Source: an uncultured Desulfobulbus sp. (GTDB taxonomy: Bacteria; Desulfobacterota; Desulfobulbia; Desulfobulbales; Desulfobulbaceae). From it: a stretch of 64,000 bases of DNA. This document shows positions 1 through 8,366 of this stretch, piece after piece. A program made the position numbers and the translations under genes. Below the pieces are notes generated by a model that saw only the letters and a program-made list of their open reading frames with translations, had not been told where the DNA came from and searched no databases. The DNA is taken from contig NZ_OY760916.1 of assembly GCF_963664075.1 (NCBI RefSeq), positions 1,676,001 to 1,740,000 on the forward strand, written 5' to 3'. Numbering within the stretch: the first letter of the stretch is position 1; the number at the start of each line of letters is the position of its first letter.

Positions 1-459
1 CTCCATGGATTGGAGCGCCAGGTAATTGGCCCCAAATTTTTTCATGTTGGCCATCTCGTCGTCATATTCGTTGTAGTGACGCTCTTCATCAACCACCAGA
101 TCTTCAAAGAGTTTTTTGGAGACGCTGTCCGCATTGGCGCTGCACTCGTTTGCCCATTTATTGTAATGCTCGGCACTCTCCATTTCCATCTGCCGGGCCA
201 TAATCAGCATTTCGTTGACATCCTGAACAGGTTTGACTTCCTCGGAGCTTTTCATCACCACGTCGCCCCCAAGAAAAAGAATACGTTCGGCAAGTCGTTC
301 AACATGAAGCATCTCATCAATGGCAGTGCGCTTGAACAGGCCAGCGAGCAGGTCATATCCCTGATCGTCGCAATGGAAATGAAAATACATATACTGGTGC
401 AGGGCGGCAATTTCTTCGGCAACGGCTTGGTTGAGCAGTGTAATGCTGTTCTCGTGCAT
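1..459 (-). CDS. bfr: Bacterioferritin, C-terminus cut by window edge
   Basis: Reading the minus strand from an ATG at 459, with GAGG upstream, gives 153 codons without a stop before the window edge. The ferritin di-iron ligands are visible: Glu16, the helix-B signature around Glu49-Met50-His52, Glu94 and a Glu-Glu-Arg-His stretch at 125-128. Met50 sits where bacterioferritin binds heme. Family role: a 24-subunit cytosolic shell that oxidises and stores iron and lowers Fenton chemistry. The sequence resembles anaerobe bacterioferritins such as those of Desulfovibrio. The remaining C-terminal residues lie outside the window. Confidence 0.9.
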   Translation of the reverse strand, partial: MHENSITLLNQAVAEEIAALHQYMYFHFHCDDQGYDLLAGLFKRTAIDEMLHVERLAERILFLGGDVVMKSSEEVKPVQDVNEMLIMARQMEMESAEHYNKWANECSANADSVSKKLFEDLVVDEERHYNEYDDEMANMKKFGANYLALQSME

Positions 460-630
460 GGTGATCACCTCGGAAAAAAGGATGGAATAGACCTGAACTT
501 GGAGTAAAATCTCATCAAGCAAGACAGGACGACGGTATGCTGTTGAACTGTAAAAAAGGGAAATTCAATTGTCAATGTTAACTAAGAATTTTTCTGATTA
601 ACTCAGTTGTGCGGCAAGAACGTTATACTC

Positions 631-1098
631 TCAGGGCCATTGGCTATAGGGGTTTTTACAGAGGGCAGCGTTGTAATATCGGGTATCTCCACTTACTTCC
701 TCCCCGATCCAGTCTGGCTTGGGAAAGGATTGTGCTTCATCCTCAAGTTCAATTTCTGCCATGATCAGTCCCTGATTGAGCCCGAGAAATTCATCTATTT
801 CCCAGGTAAAGCCCTTATGGCTAATGGTATAGCGGATTTTTTCAATTTGAGGCTGTGGGCAGAGTTCATCAAGCATTGCTTTGGCCTCTTCAAGAGGGAT
901 GGTATACTCGTATTCGCTTCGGCCAAAGCCAACAGTTGCACCTTTGATTGTCAGATAACCTGTTGTCCCGGCAATTCGAACACGTACGGATCGTTTCCTA
1001 TCAGCATGAAGATAGCCCTGTCTGTAATGGACCCCTTCAGCCAGGTCTCGCCAGGCTTCGTTTTTAAGGAGAAATTTGCGTTCGATTTCAGTGGCCAT
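631..1098 (-). CDS. CYTH-domain protein (triphosphatase / class IV cyclase-like)
   Basis: A 155-aa protein opening with the CYTH signature ExExK (Glu4, Glu6, Lys8 in ATEIERKF), followed by the alternating basic and acidic strands of the triphosphate tunnel fold. The length matches small single-domain bacterial CYTH proteins, which mostly hydrolyse inorganic triphosphate with Mg2+; a few make cAMP. No CHAD domain is fused. The family is certain, but the substrate cannot be read from sequence. It is divergent from the exported protein beginning at 1461. Confidence 0.88.
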   Translation of the reverse strand: MATEIERKFLLKNEAWRDLAEGVHYRQGYLHADRKRSVRVRIAGTTGYLTIKGATVGFGRSEYEYTIPLEEAKAMLDELCPQPQIEKIRYTISHKGFTWEIDEFLGLNQGLIMAEIELEDEAQSFPKPDWIGEEVSGDTRYYNAALCKNPYSQWP

Positions 1099-1460
1099 GA
1101 AAACCCCCTGTCTATCAGTTGAATTGGTGGGTTTGGTTGTGTGGGGAGAGATTTTTTGATGAATTGATTTATTATTACACCATGTATCGTCCTAAAAGAA
1201 CATAAAAAAAGTGCGTGGTCCCTGCCGCGTGGGGGTACCGTAAACCTGTGGTTCTTTGCTTGACACTCCCCCCACCACTTGGTATCAAAGTGCACTATTT
1301 CCAGGTGGCTGCTATCTGCCGTCTTTATACTGAAACACGCCTACGCTTCCTGCAAACTGAACCACAACGACTTTGTTGGACAGCCTTGGAGTTGGGCCAC
1401 CATCTCTTTTGGTGGGTTTGATCTTTTTTTCCTGCGTAACGCAGTCATGTATTGGAAACT
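1099..1460. other. Intergenic region between divergent genes
   Basis: About 360 bases between the divergent CYTH gene and the exported-protein gene. It must hold both promoters. I see no convincing -35/-10 pair, repeat or RNA structure in it. The open frames here are short and lack ribosome binding sites. Confidence 0.5.
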
Positions 1461-2060
1461 ATGCTGAGAATATTACAAAGATTGCTGCTTATTTTGGTGC
1501 TTATTCAGCTTCTTCCGGCGCAGCATGTGTGGGCAGAAGATAATGTGCTCAGCACCATTGCAGAGGCTACCCGACAGTACAAAGCCGGTGACTATACGGG
1601 AGCAGCATCGAACTTAGACTATGCGGCTCAACTCGTTCGCCAGCAAAAAAGTGAACGAATGAAATCCTTGCTCCCCGAGCCCCTTGAGGGATGGGAGGGG
1701 AAGGAAGCAAATGCTCAAGCTCTGGGGGCCGCTATCTTGGGCGGTGGCGTGACAGTGAGCCGTGATTACAGACGAGACGACTCCAGGGTCAGTGTTGAAA
1801 TTGTCTCCGATTCTCCCGTACTCCAATCAGTCTTGATGATGATCAACAATCCCATGTTTGCCGGGGCCGGTGGAGGAAAACTTGAAACCCTCAAGGAACA
1901 GCGGGCCATTGTCAAATATGACAGCGGTAAAGAAAGCGGTGAGATGTATGTCGTTGTCGACTCCCGGTTTGTGGTCACCATCAAGGGAAAAAAAGTAACG
2001 CGGGAGGATCTGATGGCCTATGGTGAGGCTATTGATTATGCCGCACTCGAGAAACACTGA
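1461..2060 (+). CDS. Conserved exported protein of unknown function
   Basis: Encodes 199 aa with a clear N-terminal signal peptide: a hydrophobic core LLLILVLIQLL, then probable cleavage after a VWA site. The first 60 mature residues look helical and repeat-like (QYKAGDYTGAASNL), reminiscent of a single TPR pair. The rest is a mixed alpha/beta domain with a GWEG motif and a glycine-rich turn (AGAGGGK). A TTG nine bases upstream is possible, but the ATG at 1461 gives a more typical signal peptide. Probably periplasmic. No function can be assigned. A strong terminator follows. Confidence 0.75.
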   Translation: MLRILQRLLLILVLIQLLPAQHVWAEDNVLSTIAEATRQYKAGDYTGAASNLDYAAQLVRQQKSERMKSLLPEPLEGWEGKEANAQALGAAILGGGVTVSRDYRRDDSRVSVEIVSDSPVLQSVLMMINNPMFAGAGGGKLETLKEQRAIVKYDSGKESGEMYVVVDSRFVVTIKGKKVTREDLMAYGEAIDYAALEKH

Positions 2061-2074
2061 GAATATACAAAACC

Positions 2075-2107
2075 AAAACCTCCCGGGGAGTGCTGACGAG
2101 GTTTTTT
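2075..2107 (+). terminator. Rho-independent terminator
   Basis: AAAACCTC and GAGGTTTT form a stem that runs straight into a T-run (GAGGTTTTTT), 15 bases after the stop codon of the exported protein. Confidence 0.8.
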
Positions 2108-2125
2108 CCGTGTGAGCGTGGTTTT

Positions 2126-2178
2126 CCCCTGCTACACTTGGTAAAGAATTGGCCTTCTTCCTGTAGCAGGGGTTTTTT
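2126..2178 (+). terminator. Second hairpin with T-run, terminator or attenuator
   Basis: A perfect 11-bp inverted repeat, CCCCTGCTACA at 2126-2136 and TGTAGCAGGGG at 2162-2172, is followed immediately by six T. It ends 24 bases before the next start codon (2202). It may therefore be a backup terminator for the upstream gene or an attenuator for the mpl pair. Confidence 0.65.
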
Positions 2179-2201
2179 ATGGCCAGAGCAGCGAGGTAAT
2201 A

Positions 2202-2384
2202 ATGGCAACAGAAGAGAAAAACCGGCAACCGGGGCGTCAGGGGGTCACTGACGAGGCCATCTTCAAAGTGGCTAAAGAAATCGTAGTGAAATTCATTGAA
2301 GTGGGACGTTTGACCCCGGCCTCTTTTGATACAACCTTTGAACGGGTCTATCGTTCCATTGAAAAGACGGTGCGCCAGCAATGA
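2202..2384 (+). CDS. Small conserved protein coupled to mpl
   Basis: A 60-aa acidic and basic soluble protein with no signal peptide or membrane segment. A disordered, charged N-terminus (TEEKNRQPGRQG) precedes a predicted helix pair containing VAKEIVVKFIEVGRL and FERVYRSIEKTV. Its stop overlaps the start of mpl (ATGATG at 2381-2386), so the two are translationally coupled. The coupling suggests a shared transcript and perhaps a shared role in peptidoglycan recycling, but I do not recognise the family. Confidence 0.7.
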   Translation: MATEEKNRQPGRQGVTDEAIFKVAKEIVVKFIEVGRLTPASFDTTFERVYRSIEKTVRQQ

Positions 2385-3829
2385 TGGAAGCCGTGCTTGA
2401 TCCAGCAAACAATACCGCCCCGCAACAGCCTCGGCACATTCATCTCATCGGCATCTGCGGTACAGGTATGGCTGCCATGGCTGCTATGCTTCAGCAGCAG
2501 GGTTTTGTGGTCACCGGCTCGGATGAAAATGTCTATCCTCCCATGTCTGATTATCTTGCAGAGCTTGGGATTCCGGTGATGGCAGGCTACACACAGGAGA
2601 ACCTCGCAGCGCGTCCAGATCTGGTGATTGTGGGCAATGTGGTTCGGCGAACCAATCCCGAAGCGGTAGCACTTGGTCAGTTGGGGCTGCACTATCTTTC
2701 CATGCCCCAAGCCTTGGGCCACTTTTTTTTGAGCCAGAAAAAATCCCTGGTGGTTACCGGCACCCACGGCAAGACAACCACCTCTTCGCTTCTGGCCACC
2801 ACCTTACATAGAATGGGAGTGACTCCCGGGTTTATGATCGGTGGGTTGGTCGAGGCTTTTGGCCGCAATGCCCATGTCAGCGATACCGAATACTTCGTGG
2901 TCGAAGGGGACGAGTACGACACCGCCTTTTTTAACAAGGTCTCGAAATTTCAACACTACCAGCCCTTTGCAGCGATTCTGACCTCGGTGGAATTTGATCA
3001 CGCTGATATTTTTGCCGATCTGGATGCCATTAAGGCCTCCTTTGCTGAATTTATTGGCCGCATTCCAACGCAGGGGGCCCTGGTCGCACACACAGAGGAC
3101 CCGGTGGTGGCGGAATTAGCTGCCGCGAATGCTGCCTGCCCGGTGATCAGCTACGGTGAGAGCGAACGCTGCCAATGGTCCCTGAGTGATCTTACGGTTA
3201 CTGGACTAACCAGTACTTTCCGTGTTCATCATCAGGGTAAGGAGATGGGAACCTGTCAGTTGCCCATGCCAGGCCTGCATAACTGTCTCAATGGCTTGGC
3301 GGTGATTGCCCTTCTCCATTTTTTAGGTTTTGAGTTTACTGAGATCGTTCAAGGACTCTCCTCCTTTGAGGGCGTCAAACGTCGTCAGCAGATTCGCGGT
3401 GTGGTGCAGGGGGTGACTGTGATTGATGATTTTGCCCATCATCCCACCGCGGTTAGAGAAACCCTCAATGCGCTCAGGTTGGCCTGGCCGAACAATCGAT
3501 TGCTGGTGGTTTTTGAACCCCGCACCAACTCAAGCAGAAGGGCTGTTTTTCAGTCTACCTATACAACGGCCTTTGCAGCTGCAGATCAGGTCATCATACG
3601 CAAGCATCTGCCCCTGGATACAGTGCCACTGGTCGAGCAGTTTTCTTCACCGCAACTTGCCGCTGATCTTCAAACACTGGGACAGGAGGCCGGTTGTTTT
3701 GACGATACGGAGGCGATTTTAGAGTATCTCAAAAAAACATGTCAATCCGGCGATATCGTGGTTATCCTCTCCAATGGCGGATTTGATGGTATCCATGAAC
3801 GGTTGCTGACGATTTTAGGGAAGCGTTAA
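2381..3829 (+). CDS. mpl: UDP-MurNAc:L-Ala-gamma-D-Glu-meso-DAP ligase (Mpl)
   Basis: A 482-aa Mur ligase. The N-terminal domain carries the glycine-rich HLIGICGTGM motif, and the ATP-binding P-loop GTHGKTT lies at residues 127-133. The central and C-terminal Mur ligase domains complete the usual three-domain length of about 450-480 aa. The spacing and the HLIGICGTGM start separate Mpl from MurC. Mpl joins recovered tripeptide directly to UDP-MurNAc in the cytosol, bypassing stepwise synthesis. ATG codons at 2381 and 2384 are adjacent, and either could be used. Confidence 0.93.
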   Translation: MMEAVLDPANNTAPQQPRHIHLIGICGTGMAAMAAMLQQQGFVVTGSDENVYPPMSDYLAELGIPVMAGYTQENLAARPDLVIVGNVVRRTNPEAVALGQLGLHYLSMPQALGHFFLSQKKSLVVTGTHGKTTTSSLLATTLHRMGVTPGFMIGGLVEAFGRNAHVSDTEYFVVEGDEYDTAFFNKVSKFQHYQPFAAILTSVEFDHADIFADLDAIKASFAEFIGRIPTQGALVAHTEDPVVAELAAANAACPVISYGESERCQWSLSDLTVTGLTSTFRVHHQGKEMGTCQLPMPGLHNCLNGLAVIALLHFLGFEFTEIVQGLSSFEGVKRRQQIRGVVQGVTVIDDFAHHPTAVRETLNALRLAWPNNRLLVVFEPRTNSSRRAVFQSTYTTAFAAADQVIIRKHLPLDTVPLVEQFSSPQLAADLQTLGQEAGCFDDTEAILEYLKKTCQSGDIVVILSNGGFDGIHERLLTILGKR

Positions 3830-3864
3830 TAAAACACCCTTTATTTTTGACAAGGAGTCTGTTG

Positions 3865-5001
3865 ATGAACATTGCCGTGATGAAAGAAGTCCATCCCGGA
3901 GAAACCCGGGTGCCCGTGGTTCCTGCCACAGTTGATCGTCTGTGCAAACTCGGCGCCAAGGTAGTGGTTGAAGCTGGAACAGGGCTGAACTGTCGGTTCG
4001 AAGACGCAGCCTACGAGGCTGTGGGAGCAAGTATTGAAAGCGATCGCAAAGCCATGCTTGCCCAGGCCGACATAGTCCTCAGACTGCGCAAACCTCCGCT
4101 GGAAGAAATCAGCCTCATGCGGAAGGGAACCATTCATATCAGCTACCTGGATCCATTTCGAGAGAAAGAATTGGTGGACGCCATGGTCGAGCAGGGCATC
4201 AGCGGTGTCAGTCTGGAAATGATTCCACGGACCACCCTGGCCCAGAAGATGGATGTGCTCAGTTCCCAGGCCAACCTGGCGGGCTATGTTTCTGTAATGC
4301 TTGGCTGTGAGCATCTCAACAAGATTCTGCCGATGATGACTACCCCGGCCGGAACCATCAAACCAGCCCGTGTCTTTATCATTGGTGTTGGTGTCGCTGG
4401 TCTGCAGGCCATTGCCACTGCCCGCAGATTGGGTGCCAGGGTTGAGGCCTTTGATACCCGTCCTGTGGTTGAGGAGCAGGTCAAATCCCTTGGAGCCAAG
4501 TTTGTTAAAGTGGATCTGGGACAGACAGGGCAGACCAAGGATGGCTATGCCACTCAGCTGACAGAGGAGCAGATGGAGCTGCAGAAACAGGGCATGGCCA
4601 AGGCCTGCAGTCAGTCAGATATCGTTATAACCACAGCCCAGCTCTTTGGGCGGCCTGCCCCGCGCATTGTCGATGCAAAAATGATCGCCCAGATGCAACC
4701 GGGCTCAGTAATTGTTGATATGGCGGTGGAAACAGGCGGTAACGTCGAAGGCTCTGTGCTTGATGAGGTGGTTGAAATTGACGGCGTGAAAGTCGTTGGT
4801 ATGGGCAATTTACCCGGCCAGGTCGCCCTGACAGCCTCGGAAATGTATTCCGCGAATCTTGGCAATTTTGTTGGACATTTCTGGGACAAGGAAGAACAGA
4901 AATTTCAACTCAAGATAGAAGATGAGATTATTCGCGGAGCACTGGTCACCCATGATGGTGATCTCTTCAGTGAAATGTACAAAAGTATCATCAATAAGTG
5001 A
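3865..5001 (+). CDS. pntA: NAD(P) transhydrogenase, alpha-1 (NAD-binding) subunit
   Basis: A 378-aa soluble subunit of the proton-translocating transhydrogenase. It starts at an ATG with AAGGAG at 3852-3857; an in-frame TTG at 3847 overlaps that site and is rejected. Alanine dehydrogenase/PntA N-terminal features (KEVHPGETRVPVVP) are followed by the Rossmann motif GVGVAG at residues 174-179 and the RQD-type loop region. It binds NAD(H) and passes hydride to NADP bound on PntB, driven by the proton gradient. Unlike E. coli PntA, the membrane part is a separate gene just downstream. Confidence 0.93.
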   Translation: MNIAVMKEVHPGETRVPVVPATVDRLCKLGAKVVVEAGTGLNCRFEDAAYEAVGASIESDRKAMLAQADIVLRLRKPPLEEISLMRKGTIHISYLDPFREKELVDAMVEQGISGVSLEMIPRTTLAQKMDVLSSQANLAGYVSVMLGCEHLNKILPMMTTPAGTIKPARVFIIGVGVAGLQAIATARRLGARVEAFDTRPVVEEQVKSLGAKFVKVDLGQTGQTKDGYATQLTEEQMELQKQGMAKACSQSDIVITTAQLFGRPAPRIVDAKMIAQMQPGSVIVDMAVETGGNVEGSVLDEVVEIDGVKVVGMGNLPGQVALTASEMYSANLGNFVGHFWDKEEQKFQLKIEDEIIRGALVTHDGDLFSEMYKSIINK

Positions 5002-5010
5002 GGGGATGCG

Positions 5011-5304
5011 ATGACTGCCGTTTATCTGACTTTTATATTTGTCCTGGCGATTTTTCTGGGTTTTGAGCTGATCTCCAAGGTGCCGTCTACCTTGCATACC
5101 CCCCTGATGTCGGGTTCCAATGCAATCTCAGGTATCACCCTGATCGGCGCCCTTGCCTCCATGCAGACCTCTCATCATGGGGTGACCGTGTTCCTGGGAA
5201 CACTGGCCGTGATTCTGGCCACAATCAATGTTGTTGGTGGCTACATGGTCACCGATCGTATGCTGGCCATGTTTAAGAAGAAAGACCAGGGGGGCGCACA
5301 ATGA
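5011..5304 (+). CDS. pntA2: NAD(P) transhydrogenase, alpha-2 membrane subunit
   Basis: A 97-aa protein with about three hydrophobic helices: FIFVLAIFLGFELI, an ISGITLIGALASM segment and TLAVILATINVVGGY. This matches the detached C-terminal membrane part of PntA in three-gene transhydrogenases. It begins 9 bases after pntA1 and overlaps the pntB start by 4 bases (ATGA), so all three subunits should be made from one transcript. It contributes to the proton channel in the cytoplasmic membrane. Confidence 0.92.
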   Translation: MTAVYLTFIFVLAIFLGFELISKVPSTLHTPLMSGSNAISGITLIGALASMQTSHHGVTVFLGTLAVILATINVVGGYMVTDRMLAMFKKKDQGGAQ

Positions 5305-6686
5305 GTTCGGTTGGAATTAACTTTGTCTATGTGGTTTCTGCCGCATTGTTCATCTTAGGTCTGAAAATGCTGAGCTCGCCGGCAACGGCGCGGCGCGGCA
5401 ATATGATCTCTGCGCTCGGCATGTTGATTGCCGTGGTCGTGACCCTGCTCTCCCAGGGAATGGATTACCGCTGGATCTTGATCGGTGTACTCATCGGTTC
5501 CGCCATTGGCTCGACTGGAGCCTATATGGTCAAGATGACCTCCATGCCGGAGATGGTGGCGCTGTTTAATGGTTTTGGTGGTCTTTCCAGTTTGCTCCTG
5601 GCCTGGAGCGAGTATCATCAGCACCCGGCAATGGCAAGCGGAATTGCCATTATTGCTACCATTTCCGTGTTTATTGGCGGCGTGACTTTTACAGGCTCCA
5701 TGGTCGCCTTTTCCAAACTCTCGGGACGCATCTCCCAAAAGGCGATTGTCTTTAACGGGCAGCATCTGATCAATGCAGCCATTCTGGCTGCAGTTATTCT
5801 GGGGGGCGCACTTTTTTGCCTGACTCCCGGTTCCACCAGCGGCTACCTGCTTTTCATTCTGATCGTTCTGGTGGCCCTTGGTTTTGGTATCACCTCCACC
5901 ATTCCCATTGGTGGCGCCGATATGCCGGTTGTTATCTCGCTCTTGAACAGCTACTCAGGGCTTGCGGCCTGTGCGGCGGGTTTTGTTGTCTCCAATAACA
6001 TTCTTATCGTGGCCGGTGCCTTGGTTGGTGCCAGTGGTATCATTCTGACCAAGATTATGTGCAAGGCCATGAACCGCTCCCTGGCCAATGTACTCTTCTC
6101 AGGTTTTGGAACCACGACTGCCAAGAGCGCAAGTGAAGATGGTCCCCAGGGCGAGGTCAAACCAGCCAGTGCCGAGGATGTGTACTACATTCTTGAGGCG
6201 GCTGATACCGTGGCCTTTGTTCCCGGCTACGGCCTGGCCGTTGCCCAGGCCCAGCATGCGGTCAAGGAGTTGGGTGACCTGCTGGAAGAAAACGGAACCG
6301 AGGTGGTCTATGCCATCCATCCTGTTGCCGGTCGTATGCCCGGTCATATGAACGTTCTGCTGGCTGAGGCCAATGTACCCTATGATCAGTTGGTGGAGAT
6401 GGATGAGATCAACCCGCGTATGGAGACCGTTGATGTCTGCGTGGTTATCGGCGCTAATGACGTTGTTAATCCGGCTGCTGCTTTTGAAGAGTCGAGCCCT
6501 ATCTACGGTATGCCTATTATTGAAACCTTCCGCGCTAAAACAGTTATCGTCCTCAAACGTTCTATGAATACTGGCTTTGCCGGTATTGAGAACGCTCTGT
6601 TCTACCGTGAAAACACCCGTATGTTCTTTGGTGATGCCAAGGCCTCGATTCAATCCCTGGTTTCTGAATTCAAAGGCGGAAATTAA
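5301..6686 (+). CDS. pntB: NAD(P) transhydrogenase, beta subunit
   Basis: A 461-aa protein of the usual PntB length. About eight to nine membrane helices fill the first 270 residues, including the conserved FNGFGGLSS loop. The C-terminal NADP(H)-binding domain contains VPGYGLAVAQAQ and the HPVAGRMPGHMNVLLAEA region typical of the family. It forms the membrane proton path and the NADP site. Together with the two upstream subunits it makes NADPH at the expense of the proton gradient, a common supply route in anaerobes. A strong terminator follows. Confidence 0.95.
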   Translation: MSSVGINFVYVVSAALFILGLKMLSSPATARRGNMISALGMLIAVVVTLLSQGMDYRWILIGVLIGSAIGSTGAYMVKMTSMPEMVALFNGFGGLSSLLLAWSEYHQHPAMASGIAIIATISVFIGGVTFTGSMVAFSKLSGRISQKAIVFNGQHLINAAILAAVILGGALFCLTPGSTSGYLLFILIVLVALGFGITSTIPIGGADMPVVISLLNSYSGLAACAAGFVVSNNILIVAGALVGASGIILTKIMCKAMNRSLANVLFSGFGTTTAKSASEDGPQGEVKPASAEDVYYILEAADTVAFVPGYGLAVAQAQHAVKELGDLLEENGTEVVYAIHPVAGRMPGHMNVLLAEANVPYDQLVEMDEINPRMETVDVCVVIGANDVVNPAAAFEESSPIYGMPIIETFRAKTVIVLKRSMNTGFAGIENALFYRENTRMFFGDAKASIQSLVSEFKGGN

Positions 6687-6710
6687 ATTTTTCCATAAAG
6701 TTCATAGCAA

Positions 6711-6751
6711 AAAAAAATCCCTATGGAACAACGTTCCATGGGGATTTTTTT
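6711..6751 (+). terminator. Rho-independent terminator after pntB
   Basis: ATCCCTATGGAAC (6717-6729) pairs with GTTCCATGGGGAT (6733-6745) around a 3-base loop, with A- and T-runs on either side. It may also serve the convergent ribB transcript. Confidence 0.9.
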
Positions 6752-6806
6752 ATAGGGGTGATGAATGCACGGATAAGGTACGGATCAGTCCGGATTTCTC
6801 ATCAGT

Positions 6807-7469
6807 TCAAGCTGCGGCGAGCTTGGTCTGCCGATAGGCAGCCAGATCCTCAATGGAAAGCACCATCATCTCATGGGATTCTGCAAAAGCGACAACCTCG
6901 GGGAGCCGAGCCATGGTACCGTCGACATTGGTCAGCTCGCAAAGGACTCCGGCCGGCTCAAGACCTGCCAGCTGCATGAGGTCAACCGTGCCTTCGGTGT
7001 GGCCGCGGCGGGTGAGCACTCCACCAGGTTGCGCACGCAGGGGGAAAACGTGGCCGGGGTGGGAGAGGTCTGCTGGCTTGGCGTTTTTCGCTATGGCAGC
7101 TTTAATGGTCGTCACCCGATCCTGTGCTGAAACACCAGTGGTCACGCCTTGGCGTGCCTCGATGGAGATGGTGAAGGCGGTGCCATTCTGGCTGGTATTG
7201 TTGTCAACCATCATGGGCAACTCCAGGGCACGAACCTGCTCGTCATTGAGACAGAGGCAGACAATACCCGAGCATTCACGGATCATCAGCGCCATCTGCT
7301 CGCTGGTCAAGTGCTCGGCTGAGTAGATAAGATCGCCTTCGTTTTCACGATCTTCATCGTCAACAAGAAGCACCCCTTTTCCGGCCTGGAGCTCGGATAA
7401 GGCACGTTCTACGCGCTGGGTTGCATTGCCAAAACGGGATAAAAGAGAAACATCAAGGGTCTGATTCAT
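6807..7469 (-). CDS. ribB: 3,4-dihydroxy-2-butanone 4-phosphate synthase
   Basis: A 220-aa single-function RibB without a GTP cyclohydrolase II domain. The acidic metal-binding loop [10 protein letters not shown], the RGHTEG motif and HPGHVFPL are all present. It converts ribulose 5-phosphate to the four-carbon precursor of riboflavin and formate. The start at 7469 is chosen for its CAGGAGG site; an upstream in-frame extension lacks one. The gene is expressed behind the FMN riboswitch at 7641-7809, so it should be repressed when FMN is abundant. Confidence 0.95.
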   Translation of the reverse strand: MNQTLDVSLLSRFGNATQRVERALSELQAGKGVLLVDDEDRENEGDLIYSAEHLTSEQMALMIRECSGIVCLCLNDEQVRALELPMMVDNNTSQNGTAFTISIEARQGVTTGVSAQDRVTTIKAAIAKNAKPADLSHPGHVFPLRAQPGGVLTRRGHTEGTVDLMQLAGLEPAGVLCELTNVDGTMARLPEVVAFAESHEMMVLSIEDLAAYRQTKLAAA

Positions 7470-7515
7470 GGTTGCCTCCTGAAAATCAGTGACCAGAATC
7501 AGGGCATACGGGAAC

Positions 7516-7534
7516 AACCGGCCCCATGCCGGTT
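7516..7534 (-). promoter_or_regulatory. ribB: Hairpin in ribB leader, possible expression platform
   Basis: AACCGGC (7516-7522) and GCCGGTT (7528-7534) form a compact stem between the FMN aptamer and the ribB start. No T-run follows, so it looks like part of a switch in folding or translation rather than a plain terminator. This is inferred from position. Confidence 0.45.
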
Positions 7535-7640
7535 AAGGTGGTGGAAAGTGAAATACGAAAAGCAGACGCAGGGATACTGTCATTACCTTTACGGTCAGTA
7601 CACCACCCCGAAGTCGCTTCTTCCGATTTCTATCGTCTAC

Positions 7641-7809
7641 CGCATTCTCTCCCATCCGGACTATCACCGTCGGCTCCGGCCTCTCACCGGATCTGCTGGA
7701 CCCCGATTCTGTATTGCAGCGTTGAATCAGGCGCTCGCGGGCTTATCCCCACTGAAAATTTGAGAGTGGAGACACACCGCCGGTAGGGAATTTCACCCTG
7801 CCCTGAGAA
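7641..7809 (-). ncRNA. FMN riboswitch (RFN element)
   Basis: On the minus strand the conserved blocks of the RFN element occur in order: AGGGTGAAATTCCCTACCGG, then AAGCCCGCGAGCG, then CCGGTGAG, GCCGACGGTGA and AGTCCGGATGGGAGA. These are the joining regions that form the FMN pocket. The element lies about 170 bases upstream of ribB on the same strand. A weak promoter (TTGTTC at 7841-7846, 17-base spacer, TATGGT at 7818-7823) would start transcription just before the aptamer. Confidence 0.95.
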
Positions 7810-8366
7810 GTGGCGACACCATAACGCAAAGACCGCTGAAGAACAAGAGATGAAATTGATAACTTCATTAAAAGTCGAAATGCTAAAAAACACCCATCGT
7901 GAAATCAGAAGGTTACGAAGTTCGGAACGTCGTTCTCGGGGCTTTGTACGAGAACGACAAAACTGAAAATGGACGATTCTTGGAGCGTGACTGGAGCTGG
8001 GGAAGCAAACGCTTTCTTTTATACGTATACGGAAGGAGGGGAAGTTGGATGCCAGCATGTCCCTGCTGAACGGTAGATTTTATGAAAAGTTTACGGGAGG
8101 CTTGAAGAAGTATTTGACATGATTTTTAATTATCAGTAATTGTTTGGGAAAGTCGATAGATATCATCTTCCGGATGAAGGAAAGCAAACATTTTGGCTCG
8201 CTTGCTTGGAGTGAATCTACCCTCTTTGAGGCCACTGGCCCTCTTCATGCGCGCTATCCCGCAGATTTCGCCGGGTCCTTTTTTGACTCTGTCTCCTTGT
8301 CTTTTTCCTCTTCCTGCACCGGATATCTTGTCCTTACAACCACCTATAACCGAGGCGCATATCATC
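7810..8366. other. Intergenic region upstream of riboswitch and dacA-like gene
   Basis: Divergent promoter space. Apart from the weak ribB promoter candidate at 7818-7846 (minus), I see no RNA structure or repeat. The open frame continuing upstream of 8367 has no start signal and no protein-like composition, and the overlapping minus-strand frame at 8126-8449 is its shadow. Confidence 0.45.

Noticed and set aside
1827-2408. Minus-strand open frame of 193 codons
   Set aside because: Runs antisense through an exported protein gene, two terminators and the small mpl-coupled gene.
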